Shown here piece by piece: positions 7,514 through 14,954 of a DNA stretch of 49,003 bases (position 1 is its first letter; the number at the start of each line of letters is the position of its first letter). The notes under the pieces are model-generated. The model had not been told where the DNA came from. It searched no databases and saw nothing but the letters and a program-made list of their open reading frames with translations. Position numbers and translations under genes: made by a program. Source of the DNA: Bacteroidales bacterium (GTDB lineage: Bacteria > Bacteroidota > Bacteroidia > Bacteroidales > UBA932); contig JAGABI010000051.1 of the NCBI GenBank assembly GCA_017614715.1, positions 1 through 49,003 on the forward strand. Direction: 5' to 3'.

Positions 7514-8062
7514 TTAAAGATTATTCTTTGCCTGCGGATTGTGCTGCCAAATTGAACCAACCTTAGAACAAGTATCTTTCTCCATCTGCAATAGCCAGAC
7601 TTTCTTTTCGATGCCTCCGGCATAGCCGGTAAGACTTCCGCCGGCCCCTACCACCCGGTGGCAAGGAATGATGAGCGAAATGGAGTTATGGCTCACGGCT
7701 CCCCCCACCGCCTGGGCAGACATCTGCTTCAATCCCATATCTTTGGCAATCCGCGCAGCGATTTCGCCATAGGACATTGTCTTACCAAACGGGATGGTAA
7801 GCAAGATTTGCCATACCCTTTTGCGATATTCGGTCGTACGCATACTCAGTTTGGGCGTAAAACCTGGTTCCTTGCCGCTGAAATAGTTGTCCAGCCAACG
7901 GCAGGTATCCTTAAAGACCGGAAGCATCTTCTCCTGATGCTCTATGTCCAATGTATCTGCGAAGTATTTCTGCCCATCGAACCACAGGCCGACCAGTGCC
8001 TCGCCATCACTCGCAAGCGTAATTCCGCCCAAGGGTGAATCGTAGTGCCAGATGTAGTTCAT
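7514..8062 (-). CDS. ogt: Methylated-DNA--protein-cysteine S-methyltransferase
   Basis: 182 residues. It repairs O6-alkylguanine by irreversible alkyl transfer to the active-site cysteine, C134 in IPCHRVVGAGG. The helix-turn-helix region PFGKTMSYGEIAARI and the asparagine hinge SHNSISL are intact, so the enzyme should be functional. The N-terminal domain (1-75) is the usual RNase-H-like part. The ATG lies 12 bases after the upstream flavoprotein stop codon, which overlaps a copy of the shared leader. It is coupled to the CDP-alcohol transferase downstream. Confidence 0.93.
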   Translation of the reverse strand: MNYIWHYDSPLGGITLASDGEALVGLWFDGQKYFADTLDIEHQEKMLPVFKDTCRWLDNYFSGKEPGFTPKLSMRTTEYRKRVWQILLTIPFGKTMSYGEIAARIAKDMGLKQMSAQAVGGAVSHNSISLIIPCHRVVGAGGSLTGYAGGIEKKVWLLQMEKDTCSKVGSIWQHNPQAKNNL

Positions 8063-8065
8063 TCA

Positions 8066-8079
8066 GATTCCGATTTATC
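8066..8079 (-). repeat. Shared leader 14-mer, copy 4 (before ogt)
   Basis: Minus strand GATAAATCGGAATC immediately precedes the ogt ATG and includes the stop codon of the upstream gene. No -7 box accompanies it, so this copy is intra-operonic. It may act at translation initiation rather than as part of a promoter. Confidence 0.5.
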
Positions 8080-8692
8080 TGATAAAATGCATCGGTGCCC
8101 AGGGTTCATCGCCACGGCCGGGAGCAGGCTTGCCGCCCGTAGATTTTAGTAGCCAAACCATATTATTTGCCAGTGTCCGCATGGTTTGCAAACCTTCTGC
8201 GTCCAAAGCAGCCTGACCAGGTTCGCGGCCATAGACAATATTCCAGTACTGCGAAGTAACCACCGGCATATTCATCATCTGGAAAGGCATATTCAGCGCT
8301 TCGAACACGGCCGTGGCTCCACCTCTCCGGCAGACGGCAACAGCCGCCGCTGGCTTCCCTGCAATGTTGGCCCCATTGGAATAAAAGGCACGCTGAATAA
8401 TTGAGAGCACCGCGCCGTTAGGCTGTCCCCAGTAAACGGGAGAGCCTACAATCAGCGCATCGCACTCGGCGAATTTGGCGCTTATAGTGTTGCAGATGTC
8501 ATCGTTGAACACGCAGGCTCCTGGATTCTCCTTGCACTTGTTGCAGGCGATGCAGCCGCGGATCGGTTTGTTACCTATCCATACAACCTCGCTGTCGATG
8601 CCGTTCTTTTCCAGCTGCTTGGCTACCTCTGCCAGCGCAACTGAAGTATTGCCCTTTTGACGGGGGCTACCGTTTATTAGCAGTACTTTCAT
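8075..8692 (-). CDS. Flavodoxin-family NADPH-dependent FMN reductase
   Basis: 205 residues. It opens with KVLLINGSPRQKGNTSVAL, the classical FMN-phosphate-binding loop. It has the cysteine motif GCIACNKCKENPGAC and the flavin-contact segment GSPVYWGQPNGAVLSI. These are features of multimeric flavodoxin/WrbA-like reductases. It probably reduces quinones or other small acceptors in the cytoplasm. It heads the minus-strand cluster ogt, CDP-alcohol transferase, flavoprotein, phosphoesterase and is preceded by a divergent variant of the shared promoter-leader. Confidence 0.82.
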   Translation of the reverse strand: MKVLLINGSPRQKGNTSVALAEVAKQLEKNGIDSEVVWIGNKPIRGCIACNKCKENPGACVFNDDICNTISAKFAECDALIVGSPVYWGQPNGAVLSIIQRAFYSNGANIAGKPAAAVAVCRRGGATAVFEALNMPFQMMNMPVVTSQYWNIVYGREPGQAALDAEGLQTMRTLANNMVWLLKSTGGKPAPGRGDEPWAPMHFIR

Positions 8693-8747
8693 AAGAGATC
8701 ACGTTTTCTTGATAATTTGGCCGCAGGCAGTAAATATCATTCTGCTA

Positions 8748-8774
8748 TATTCCAATCTATCAAAAACAAATATA
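8748..8774 (-). promoter_or_regulatory. Promoter-leader module, copy 5 (diverged)
   Basis: Minus strand: AGTAG then TATATTTG (-7), five T residues, then GATAGATTGGAATA, about 55 bases before the ATG at 8692. Spacing between the -7 box and the leader is the same as in copies 1-3. Confidence 0.55.
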
Positions 8775-8803
8775 CTACTTTTTCCCGGTCACTTCCGGTC
8801 ACC

Positions 8804-8835
8804 TTGCGCACTCATTGTATTTTATCGTACCTTTA
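8804..8835 (+). promoter_or_regulatory. Promoter of the iminopeptidase gene
   Basis: TTG at 8804-8806 and TACCTTTA at 8828-8835 are separated by 21 bp. The ATG at 8842 is only seven bases past the -7 box, so the mRNA should be leaderless or nearly so. Confidence 0.55.
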
Positions 8836-8841
8836 CATCCA

Positions 8842-9726
8842 ATGAAACAACATCCCATCAGCGAAGGTTATATGCCCTATCTGGGCTATCAGACCTACTA
8901 CCGAATTGTCGGTGAACCTTCAAGCAAACCCGCGCTGCTGCTGTTGCACGGCGGGCCGGGCAGTACGCATAACTATTTCGAGGTGCTGGACCGCTTGGCT
9001 GATACTGGCCGACAGGTGATTTCATACGACCAGATCGGTTGCGGCAACTCTTATCTTGACGGCCACCCCGAGCTCTGGACACAGGAAACCTGGATAAACG
9101 AGCTCATTGCCCTGCGCGAACATCTGCATCTGGAACAAGTCCACCTCCTGGGCCAGTCGTGGGGCGCAATGCAGGCCATCGCCTATATAATCGACTGTCA
9201 GCCAAAAGGTGTCAAGTCGGTTATTCTTTCGTCCGGTCATGCCTCCAGTTCGCTCTGGGCCAGCGAACAGCATCGCCTTATCAAGTATATGTCTGCGGAA
9301 GACCAGGATGCCATCCGCCGCGCCGAAGCCACTGGCAATTGGGATGATCCCGATTATCTGCGCGCTAACGAGCATTATTACGAGCGGTATGTCATCAGTG
9401 TCGACGATAATTCGCCTGAATGCCTCCGCCGCCCCAAACGCGCCGGAGGCGAAGCCTATCTCTACGGATGGGGGCCCAACGAATATCAGCCTCTAGGCAA
9501 TCTCGCAGATTTTGAATACACCGACCGCCTGAACGAAATCAAACAACCCTGCCTGATTTGCAGCGGCACCCGCGACATCTGCACCCCTGTCGTAGCGGCA
9601 TCTCTCTACGAAAACATTCCAGACAGCCGCTGGGAGGTCTTCAAAGGAGCCCGTCACACCTGTTTCGTAGAACAGACCGACAAGTATTGTGAAATTTTGG
9701 AGCAGTGGCTGTCGGACAACGATTGA
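8842..9726 (+). CDS. pip: Proline iminopeptidase (alpha/beta hydrolase, S33)
   Basis: 294 residues from MKQHPISEGYMPYLG. The family removes N-terminal proline from peptides. The fold shows the oxyanion strand LLLHGGPGSTHNYFE, the nucleophile elbow GQSWGA, the aspartate in SGTRDICTP and the histidine in GARHTCFVE, so the catalytic triad is complete. The signature EGYMPYLGYQTYYRIVG is typical of Bacteroidales members. I chose this start because an earlier ATG would sit upstream of the -7 box. There is no signal peptide, so it should be cytoplasmic. Confidence 0.88.
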   Translation: MKQHPISEGYMPYLGYQTYYRIVGEPSSKPALLLLHGGPGSTHNYFEVLDRLADTGRQVISYDQIGCGNSYLDGHPELWTQETWINELIALREHLHLEQVHLLGQSWGAMQAIAYIIDCQPKGVKSVILSSGHASSSLWASEQHRLIKYMSAEDQDAIRRAEATGNWDDPDYLRANEHYYERYVISVDDNSPECLRRPKRAGGEAYLYGWGPNEYQPLGNLADFEYTDRLNEIKQPCLICSGTRDICTPVVAASLYENIPDSRWEVFKGARHTCFVEQTDKYCEILEQWLSDND

Positions 9727-9752
9727 TACACTTTAGCGGTTTCGTTGACGCC

Positions 9753-10169
9753 CTAGTGATCGAAGAAAAAGAAGAAATAGGCAGCCGCCCACTCGCGTGG
9801 GATTCCTGAGGCCTTTCCGATGCTGGAGCCCCGGTTATTGCGTACGGTACCGTCGCTATCGATTTTGCCGATGCTGGAACCACGATCATTGCGCACAGTG
9901 CCGTCGCTATCGATTCTGCCAATGCTGGAACCGCGATCATTGCGCACGGTGCCATTCTTGTCAATTTTGCCGATGCTGGAACCACGATCATTGCGCACGA
10001 TACCATCCTTGTCGATTTTGCCGATGCTGGAGCCGCGGTCGTTGCGCACGGTGCCGTCGCTATCTATTTTACCGATGCTGGAACCTCTTTCATTATAGAT
10101 GGTTTGAGCCATCGCTCCGGAAGCCATCGTGACGGCCAGTATTACTATCAAAACGCGTAATGCCTTCAT
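9753..10169 (-). CDS. Exported protein of 17-residue tandem repeats (beta-flower-like)
   Basis: 138 residues. A clear signal peptide (to about residue 21, SGAMA) is followed by six tandem units of about 17 residues, RGSSIGKIDSDGTVRND with small changes, and a tail ending AAYFFFFFDH. Such repeats occur in small Bacteroidota proteins that have been described as beta-flower folds. I judge the resemblance from the repeat pattern only. No catalytic residues are seen. The function is unknown, possibly structural or binding in the periplasm. A -7 box TATATTTA lies at 10203-10210. Confidence 0.75.
   Translation of the reverse strand: MKALRVLIVILAVTMASGAMAQTIYNERGSSIGKIDSDGTVRNDRGSSIGKIDKDGIVRNDRGSSIGKIDKNGTVRNDRGSSIGRIDSDGTVRNDRGSSIGKIDSDGTVRNNRGSSIGKASGIPREWAAAYFFFFFDH
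9819..10098. repeat. 51-bp tandem repeat array inside the coding region
   Basis: Units begin at 9819, 9870, 9921, 9972, 10023 and 10074, with an exact 51-bp period and a partial last unit. They encode the 17-residue repeat. Close identity between units suggests recent expansion or ongoing homogenisation. Confidence 0.85.
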
Positions 10170-10323
10170 TATTCGCTATTAAAGTGTCTCTTTCAAAAAG
10201 TCTAAATATACAAGATTCGCGCCTTAAAGGTTTCGCTTGCCTGAAGCAATGTGTATTTAACCAGTGACAACGCGCCGGAGCGGCCAGCGTTACGGTATCC
10301 TTATTTATTCCTATGGATATACG

Positions 10324-10608
10324 ATGTCGGAAACGGCCTATCAGAAGGAGCGTTTAGAAAAGGCTGCCAGCAAGGTGATTGATACAGCCGCCGAAAAACT
10401 CACGGGTATCAGCGGACTCACCAACCCCAGCCGTTCTTACACCCCCAGCGACCCTTACGGGAACGAGATGGCCTGCGTAGTTATCGATGCCCAGGAGCAG
10501 CGCGTCGTCTATTATAGTAAGCAGACTCCCACTTTCGCCTCTCATCCCAGAGACAACGCTGATGTGAGCACACTCTTACATAAACTGTTAAAAGACTTTA
10601 TCCGTTAA
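10324..10608 (+). CDS. Small hypothetical protein
   Basis: 94 residues from MSETAYQKERLEKAASK; a longer frame starting 20 codons earlier is possible but lacks support. The N-terminal third is a charged helix. The rest has a beta-rich MACVVIDAQEQRVVYYSK segment and a C-terminal helix (DVSTLLHKLLKDFIR). There is no signal peptide or membrane segment. I do not recognise the family. The lipoprotein gene starts 19 bases downstream, so they may be co-transcribed. Confidence 0.5.
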   Translation: MSETAYQKERLEKAASKVIDTAAEKLTGISGLTNPSRSYTPSDPYGNEMACVVIDAQEQRVVYYSKQTPTFASHPRDNADVSTLLHKLLKDFIR

Positions 10609-10627
10609 ACAATTAATATTTTAAATC

Positions 10628-11014
10628 ATGAAAACAATCAAAACCATCCTCGTGGCAGTTGCGGCTTGCGTGGCCCTCTGCTTCACTTCCTGCACCAAGA
10701 CTACCGACACCGGTGAAAACTTTGGCTCTTATTCCGCCATCGCTGATGTGGATTTGTCCTCTAAAGAGGGTTCCGGTATCATTTACTACCAAATAAGGGA
10801 TGCCGTAATCAACGCCTCCAAGGGCCTCAACTACCGCACCGCTGCCAATGACCAGACCGTCATCGCTGCTGCTGATCCTGTTGCAGAGACATACAAAAAC
10901 TACGCTAACAAGCCCGTTGTCGTATCAGTCGTATTCCAGCCGGCCAATGCTATGGGTGAGGCTGAGAAGAAGCCCATTGTCATCAAGAGCTACTCCTTCA
11001 AGCCTGTAGAGTAG
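10628..11014 (+). CDS. Small hypothetical lipoprotein
   Basis: 128 residues. The signal peptide ends in the lipobox CFTSC (Cys about residue 22), so it should be lipid-anchored. The mature part is a compact domain of about 100 residues without recognised motifs. The start codon has an A/T-rich upstream region typical of this phylum. A strong terminator follows 19 bases after the stop. Confidence 0.6.
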   Translation: MKTIKTILVAVAACVALCFTSCTKTTDTGENFGSYSAIADVDLSSKEGSGIIYYQIRDAVINASKGLNYRTAANDQTVIAAADPVAETYKNYANKPVVVSVVFQPANAMGEAEKKPIVIKSYSFKPVE

Positions 11015-11033
11015 AGTTATTCTATCTTCTATG

Positions 11034-11066
11034 AAAAGCCCCGCAGGAAAAACCTGTGGGGCTTTT
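11034..11066 (+). terminator. Rho-independent terminator
   Basis: AAAAGCCCCGCAGG and CCTGTGGGGCTTTT form a long GC-rich stem (one G-U pair) with a short A-rich loop, followed by T-rich sequence. It ends the transcript of the small lipoprotein gene. The A-run on the 5' side could let it also work on the minus strand. Confidence 0.85.
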
Positions 11067-11107
11067 TGTTATTAACATTTTGTATTTTTGCAATAATTGA
11101 ATTTCTG

Positions 11108-13792
11108 ATGAAAACACGAATCGTACTTCTTGTATTACTCCTGATAACGGCGTCCAATCTCCGGCTTAATGCCTTTGAAATTGAATGGAAGTCCGTTGTC
11201 GGGGAAGTCGAAATCAAAGCTGAAAACGGCTCGGTGTCATCTGTCATGCTCCTCAAGGGTAAGGGCCGCATTAGGGGGTGCACCATAAAGGTGGGGAAGC
11301 CTTCCTGCGTAAGGCTTCGCTGCGGGATTCAGGATCCTTCCACTTCCCTGGGGCCGAATTCTACCATTATCTCAATCGGGAACGGTGATGATTCCTTCTC
11401 TTTCTTCCTGCGAGACGTCAATGCGACTTCCCCAATCTGGATCCCCGAGTATCAGGTAGTAGTGCTGCCGGACGGCGTTTCCATGTCTTATGACGAGGTG
11501 GTGGCGAGCATCGCATCCCGCCATCTTGTCTCCAAGATAGACCGGATTGCGCAGGCGGAGGAGGCATCCTTCGAGGCGGCGGAGAAGGTCACCCGCAATA
11601 TGAGCGTCCCTATTTGGCTGGGCATCAGCAGGGACATTCGTATGTTTGAAATAACTGAAGAACTTCCGGACGCGCTCTCCACCTACCAGGCCGACAAGAC
11701 AATCGCCCCGAAACTGGCCAGCACTGAACTTATAGACGAAAGCGTCTCTGAGTATCCGCTCAGCTACAATTACAGTTTCAGCCGGGGGATAGGAGCATAC
11801 GACAACATCACCAGAAGCCTTGAAGACGGCGTTCTCCCCATCTACATCTCGGTTACGGAAGATGACGAAGTAGTATATCAGTCCAAAAGTTTTGTTACGC
11901 TGGAGAAGTCCATCCTCATAGAAGAGAATGTCAAGGGGACGCACTTTATGATCTCTGACAAATATTCCCAGGGCCGGGCGTGGACTGACTCACAGCAAAA
12001 GCAGTTGGACAAAATCCTTGCAAATACACCTCCTGCCGGGGAAGAGACCGTCCTGGTCATTCACACTGTTATAACCAACAGGGGCGATGTTCCGCGATAT
12101 GCATGGATGAAGACACCTTTCCCTTCCCATCGCCGCATAGAATACACATATGACCCTGCCACGGGCTTCTCTTCTTTCAAGGACGGCCGCGTATTCTGTG
12201 CCAGCCGCATCAAAGGGCGTCCGGTACCCAACGAGGAGACTGCCGTGCTCCTCCAGCCGGGTGAATCGCTTGAAGTTGATTACCTCCTCCCCCACAGCCC
12301 TGTCACCTCATCTCGCGCCCAGGCACTGGCGCAAAGGCCGTATGAAGAGCTTTACGCGCAGTGCAAAGTTTTCTGGCAGAACAAACTTGATGCAGCTGCG
12401 AAGATACACATCCCTGAAGAGAGAATTGACAATATGCTCCGGGCCGGAGTGCTGCATCTGGACCTGATTACCTTCGGCGACCGCGACCAGGGGACGCTGG
12501 CCCCCAATGTGGGCGTCTATTCCCCTATCGGAACGGAGAGCGCACCCATCATCCAGTATTATGAATCCATGGGCTTGACCGACCAGGCCCGCCGCTGCCT
12601 TCAGTATTTCCTCGACACCCAGCAGGAGGACGGCAGCATCGTCAACTTTGCGGGATACACAATAGAGACTGGCGCCATTCTCTGGTCCATCGGCGAGTAT
12701 TACCGCTATACTAGAGACCGGCAGTGGATCGGGCAGAATAAAGACCAGATCCTTAAGGCCTGCGACTATCTGCTTGAATGGAGGAGACGGAACCTCCGTG
12801 AAGAACTAAAGGGGCGAGGCTATGGAATGATTGACGGCAAAGTCGCCGACCCTGTGGACCCGTACCACCAGTTTATGCTGAACGGATATTCCTACCTTGG
12901 CCTGAAGAGAATCAGCGAAGTGATGTCAGAGTTAGGTTATGCGGAGGCGCAACCCCTTACTGCAGAGGCAACAGCCTGGAGACATGACATCCTGGATTCT
13001 TTCCACGCTTGTCTGGCATCGTCGCCCGTCGTCCCGGTATCGGACGGTTCCTGGTGTCCGACCTGTTCTCCCTGGGCAGAATCCCGGACAGCCCGCTTCC
13101 TTCTCCACAAGGCAGAGAACTATCGCTCCCACGGGACCGTTATGGTGCCGGACGGGCTGCTTGGCCCGCTGCACCTTATCTTTACAGAGGTAATCGATCC
13201 GGAAAGCAGGGATGCCTCCCTGCTCCTCAAGTACTACCGTGATGTCATCTGTCAGGGTAATTCGCTCTTCAGCCAGCCATACTACGGCAAGCACAACCTG
13301 ATTCAGGCGCGCCTTGGCCAGGTTAAACCCTTCCTGAATACATACTACTATACGGTAGCTCCCCACTTTGACCATGCAACAGGCACCTTCTGGGAGCATC
13401 TGTTCAAGGTCAGCGTCCATAAGACACACGAGGAGGCCAACTTCCTTATGGAGACGCGCAATATGCTCTATCTGGAGGACGGCGATACCCTCAGATTGCT
13501 CAACGTAATTCCTCGAAGATGGCTCGGGAACGGCAAGAAAATAGTCCTGGACTCAGTGCTCAGTTATTTCGGCCGGATCGATCTGGATGTAACCTCCAAT
13601 GTATCTGAAGGAGAAATCCGTGCCCACGTATCCTGCCCCGGACCCAGAAGACCTTCTACCGTAACTGCCCGGCTGCCTCATCCGGACGGCAGGAAGGCCG
13701 ATAAGGCCAGCGGAGGCACGTATGACCCTGTCACGGAAACGGTGACCGTCACCGATTTCCCCGGCGAGGCAGACATAGTACTTAAGTTCTGA
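11108..13792 (+). CDS. Large exported protein with six-hairpin-glycosidase-like region
   Basis: 894 residues from MKTRIVLLVLLLITAS, a typical signal peptide. The N-terminal about 400 residues look beta-rich. From about residue 430 the pattern is helical-hairpin, as in (alpha/alpha)6 glycosidases: YYESMGLTDQARRCLQYFLD, GAILWSIGEYYRYTRDRQWI, FMLNGYSYLGLKRISEVM and a C-terminal beta-sandwich. I cannot assign a GH family or the catalytic acids. A rhamnose mutarotase gene lies just downstream in convergent orientation, which hints at plant or bacterial glycan use, but this is inference. The alternative ATG 14 codons upstream is less likely because the signal peptide begins here. Confidence 0.6.
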   Translation: MKTRIVLLVLLLITASNLRLNAFEIEWKSVVGEVEIKAENGSVSSVMLLKGKGRIRGCTIKVGKPSCVRLRCGIQDPSTSLGPNSTIISIGNGDDSFSFFLRDVNATSPIWIPEYQVVVLPDGVSMSYDEVVASIASRHLVSKIDRIAQAEEASFEAAEKVTRNMSVPIWLGISRDIRMFEITEELPDALSTYQADKTIAPKLASTELIDESVSEYPLSYNYSFSRGIGAYDNITRSLEDGVLPIYISVTEDDEVVYQSKSFVTLEKSILIEENVKGTHFMISDKYSQGRAWTDSQQKQLDKILANTPPAGEETVLVIHTVITNRGDVPRYAWMKTPFPSHRRIEYTYDPATGFSSFKDGRVFCASRIKGRPVPNEETAVLLQPGESLEVDYLLPHSPVTSSRAQALAQRPYEELYAQCKVFWQNKLDAAAKIHIPEERIDNMLRAGVLHLDLITFGDRDQGTLAPNVGVYSPIGTESAPIIQYYESMGLTDQARRCLQYFLDTQQEDGSIVNFAGYTIETGAILWSIGEYYRYTRDRQWIGQNKDQILKACDYLLEWRRRNLREELKGRGYGMIDGKVADPVDPYHQFMLNGYSYLGLKRISEVMSELGYAEAQPLTAEATAWRHDILDSFHACLASSPVVPVSDGSWCPTCSPWAESRTARFLLHKAENYRSHGTVMVPDGLLGPLHLIFTEVIDPESRDASLLLKYYRDVICQGNSLFSQPYYGKHNLIQARLGQVKPFLNTYYYTVAPHFDHATGTFWEHLFKVSVHKTHEEANFLMETRNMLYLEDGDTLRLLNVIPRRWLGNGKKIVLDSVLSYFGRIDLDVTSNVSEGEIRAHVSCPGPRRPSTVTARLPHPDGRKADKASGGTYDPVTETVTVTDFPGEADIVLKF

Positions 13793-13813
13793 GCAATATC
13801 GGCCTATTTACCG

Positions 13814-14131
13814 TCACTCCATATAAAAGACCTCGGAAAGAGGGATAGAGACTGGTGAGTTGTCGGGATTGACATCCATGATGTCGGCCATATAGTCCCA
13901 CCATTTCTTAACAATCTCTGTATTGCCAAGGTCCTGGGAACCTGAATCGCCCTCGACCTCTTGATATGCGAACAGGATATTGGTTTCTTTGTCCCAGAAT
14001 ATGGAGTAGTTACTGACCCCCGAATCTGACAGGAGCTTTTTCAGTTCTGGCCAGATGGCGGCGTGACGCCTCTGGTACTCCTTTTCCATTCCCGGCTTGA
14101 GGAACATCTTGAAAGCTTCTCTGCGTTTCAT
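13814..14131 (-). CDS. rhaM: L-rhamnose mutarotase
   Basis: 105 residues of the RhaM/YiiL family, which interconverts alpha and beta anomers of L-rhamnose. Family features include the early FLKPGMEKEYQRRHAAIWPELKKL segment (catalytic His and the WPE motif), YSIFWDKETNILFAYQEVE and the tandem Trp KKWWDYMAD. Length and motifs are complete. It probably serves the L-rhamnose released by rhamnosidases such as the GH78 enzyme at 35292-37466. The -7 box TATATTTG lies at 14162-14169 on the minus strand, preceded by AGTAG as in the promoter-leader modules. Confidence 0.92.
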   Translation of the reverse strand: MKRREAFKMFLKPGMEKEYQRRHAAIWPELKKLLSDSGVSNYSIFWDKETNILFAYQEVEGDSGSQDLGNTEIVKKWWDYMADIMDVNPDNSPVSIPLSEVFYME

Positions 14132-14161
14132 ATCTTATTGTTTCTAAATGTTATACTCTTA

Positions 14162-14169
14162 CAAATATA
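14162..14169 (-). promoter_or_regulatory. -7 box of rhaM
   Basis: Minus strand TATATTTG in the context AAAAGTAGTATATTTG, the same upstream context as promoter-leader copies 2 and 5 but without the GATAAAyCGG leader. Confidence 0.55.
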
Positions 14170-14254
14170 CTACTTTTCTGAGTCCTGCCCGATTGAGTCA
14201 GTTTAGGACTCTTTATCAAAAAATACGTATCTTTATCGTCCATACCTGGGAATT

Positions 14255-14728
14255 ATGAAAAAGATTATGTACAGGTTGATGGCCGCCATCCTAGTAATCG
14301 GCGGCGCAATGGCTGTAATGACAGCTTGCAAACGGTCTAATGTTGAGGAAAACACTGCTGCCCAATCGGTGCAAAGCACAGAACTGATTCGCACCAGCCA
14401 GAGCTGGGACGGAGAGGAGTTGCCCGACTATCTGCAGGGCAAACCGGAAGTGGTGGCCGTGAAATATGAGATACCGGCAGGGCAGAAACTGGGTTGGCAC
14501 TACCACCCTGTGATGAACCACGGCATATTGGTGCAGGGCGAACTGACCATTGTCGGCCAGGATGGCAAGGAAAAGGTGGTTCACGAGGGTGAAGCCATCG
14601 TGGAGATGGTCAACACCGTACATCACGGCGAAAACCGCGGCACCAAGCCCGTGGTACTATATATGTTCTACCTCACTCAGAAAGACATCCCCCTGTCCGT
14701 GCAGCAACCGGATATCCCGCTGGACTAA
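14255..14728 (+). CDS. Cupin-domain lipoprotein
   Basis: 157 residues. The signal peptide ends in the lipobox VMTAC, so it should be envelope-anchored. A single small cupin barrel follows. Motif 1 is GWHYHPVMNHGILVQGEL, with HxH present but H rather than the usual E as third ligand. Motif 2 is in EMVNTVHHGENRG. Metal binding is likely and the substrate unknown. A -7 box TATCTTTA lies about 20 bases upstream of the ATG. It is divergent from rhaM. Confidence 0.75.
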   Translation: MKKIMYRLMAAILVIGGAMAVMTACKRSNVEENTAAQSVQSTELIRTSQSWDGEELPDYLQGKPEVVAVKYEIPAGQKLGWHYHPVMNHGILVQGELTIVGQDGKEKVVHEGEAIVEMVNTVHHGENRGTKPVVLYMFYLTQKDIPLSVQQPDIPLD

Positions 14729-14733
14729 TCATA

Positions 14734-14952
14734 ACTGATACAAAACCGTCACTTCCCCTCTATCGCAGTGGCAACCACATCGGAAGCCGCATCGGCCGGA
14801 ACAAAGTCCTGTACAGACAGGCACGCGAGGTAACAGTAAGCAGCAAAGACCTCATTGACATCTATATCGACGGCGAGCAACTCCCCGGCTCCCGGTTCCA
14901 CCTCAAGATGTTACCAGGAGCACTCCCTCTCCGCCTGCCAAAACAGGAATAG
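14734..14952 (+). pseudogene. C-terminal remnant of a diacylglycerol/lipid kinase gene
   Basis: An open frame without a start codon, ending in TAG at 14950-14952, encodes LYRSGNHIGSRIGRNKVLYR, then REVTVSS, IDIYIDGEQLPG and finally MLPGALPLRLPKQE. The order (R-x-V-x-V, then IDGE, then V/LPGAL-x-v-x-x-P) is the C-terminal beta domain of YegS/BmrU-type lipid kinases. The catalytic N-terminal domain is absent because the cupin gene lies immediately upstream in another frame. I read this as the tail left after a deletion or insertion. The assignment rests on motif recognition only. Confidence 0.55.
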
Positions 14953-14954
14953 CG

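Noticed and set aside
9819..10098. CRISPR-like array
   Set aside because: The 51-bp units are contiguous, without unique spacers, and encode protein repeats in frame.
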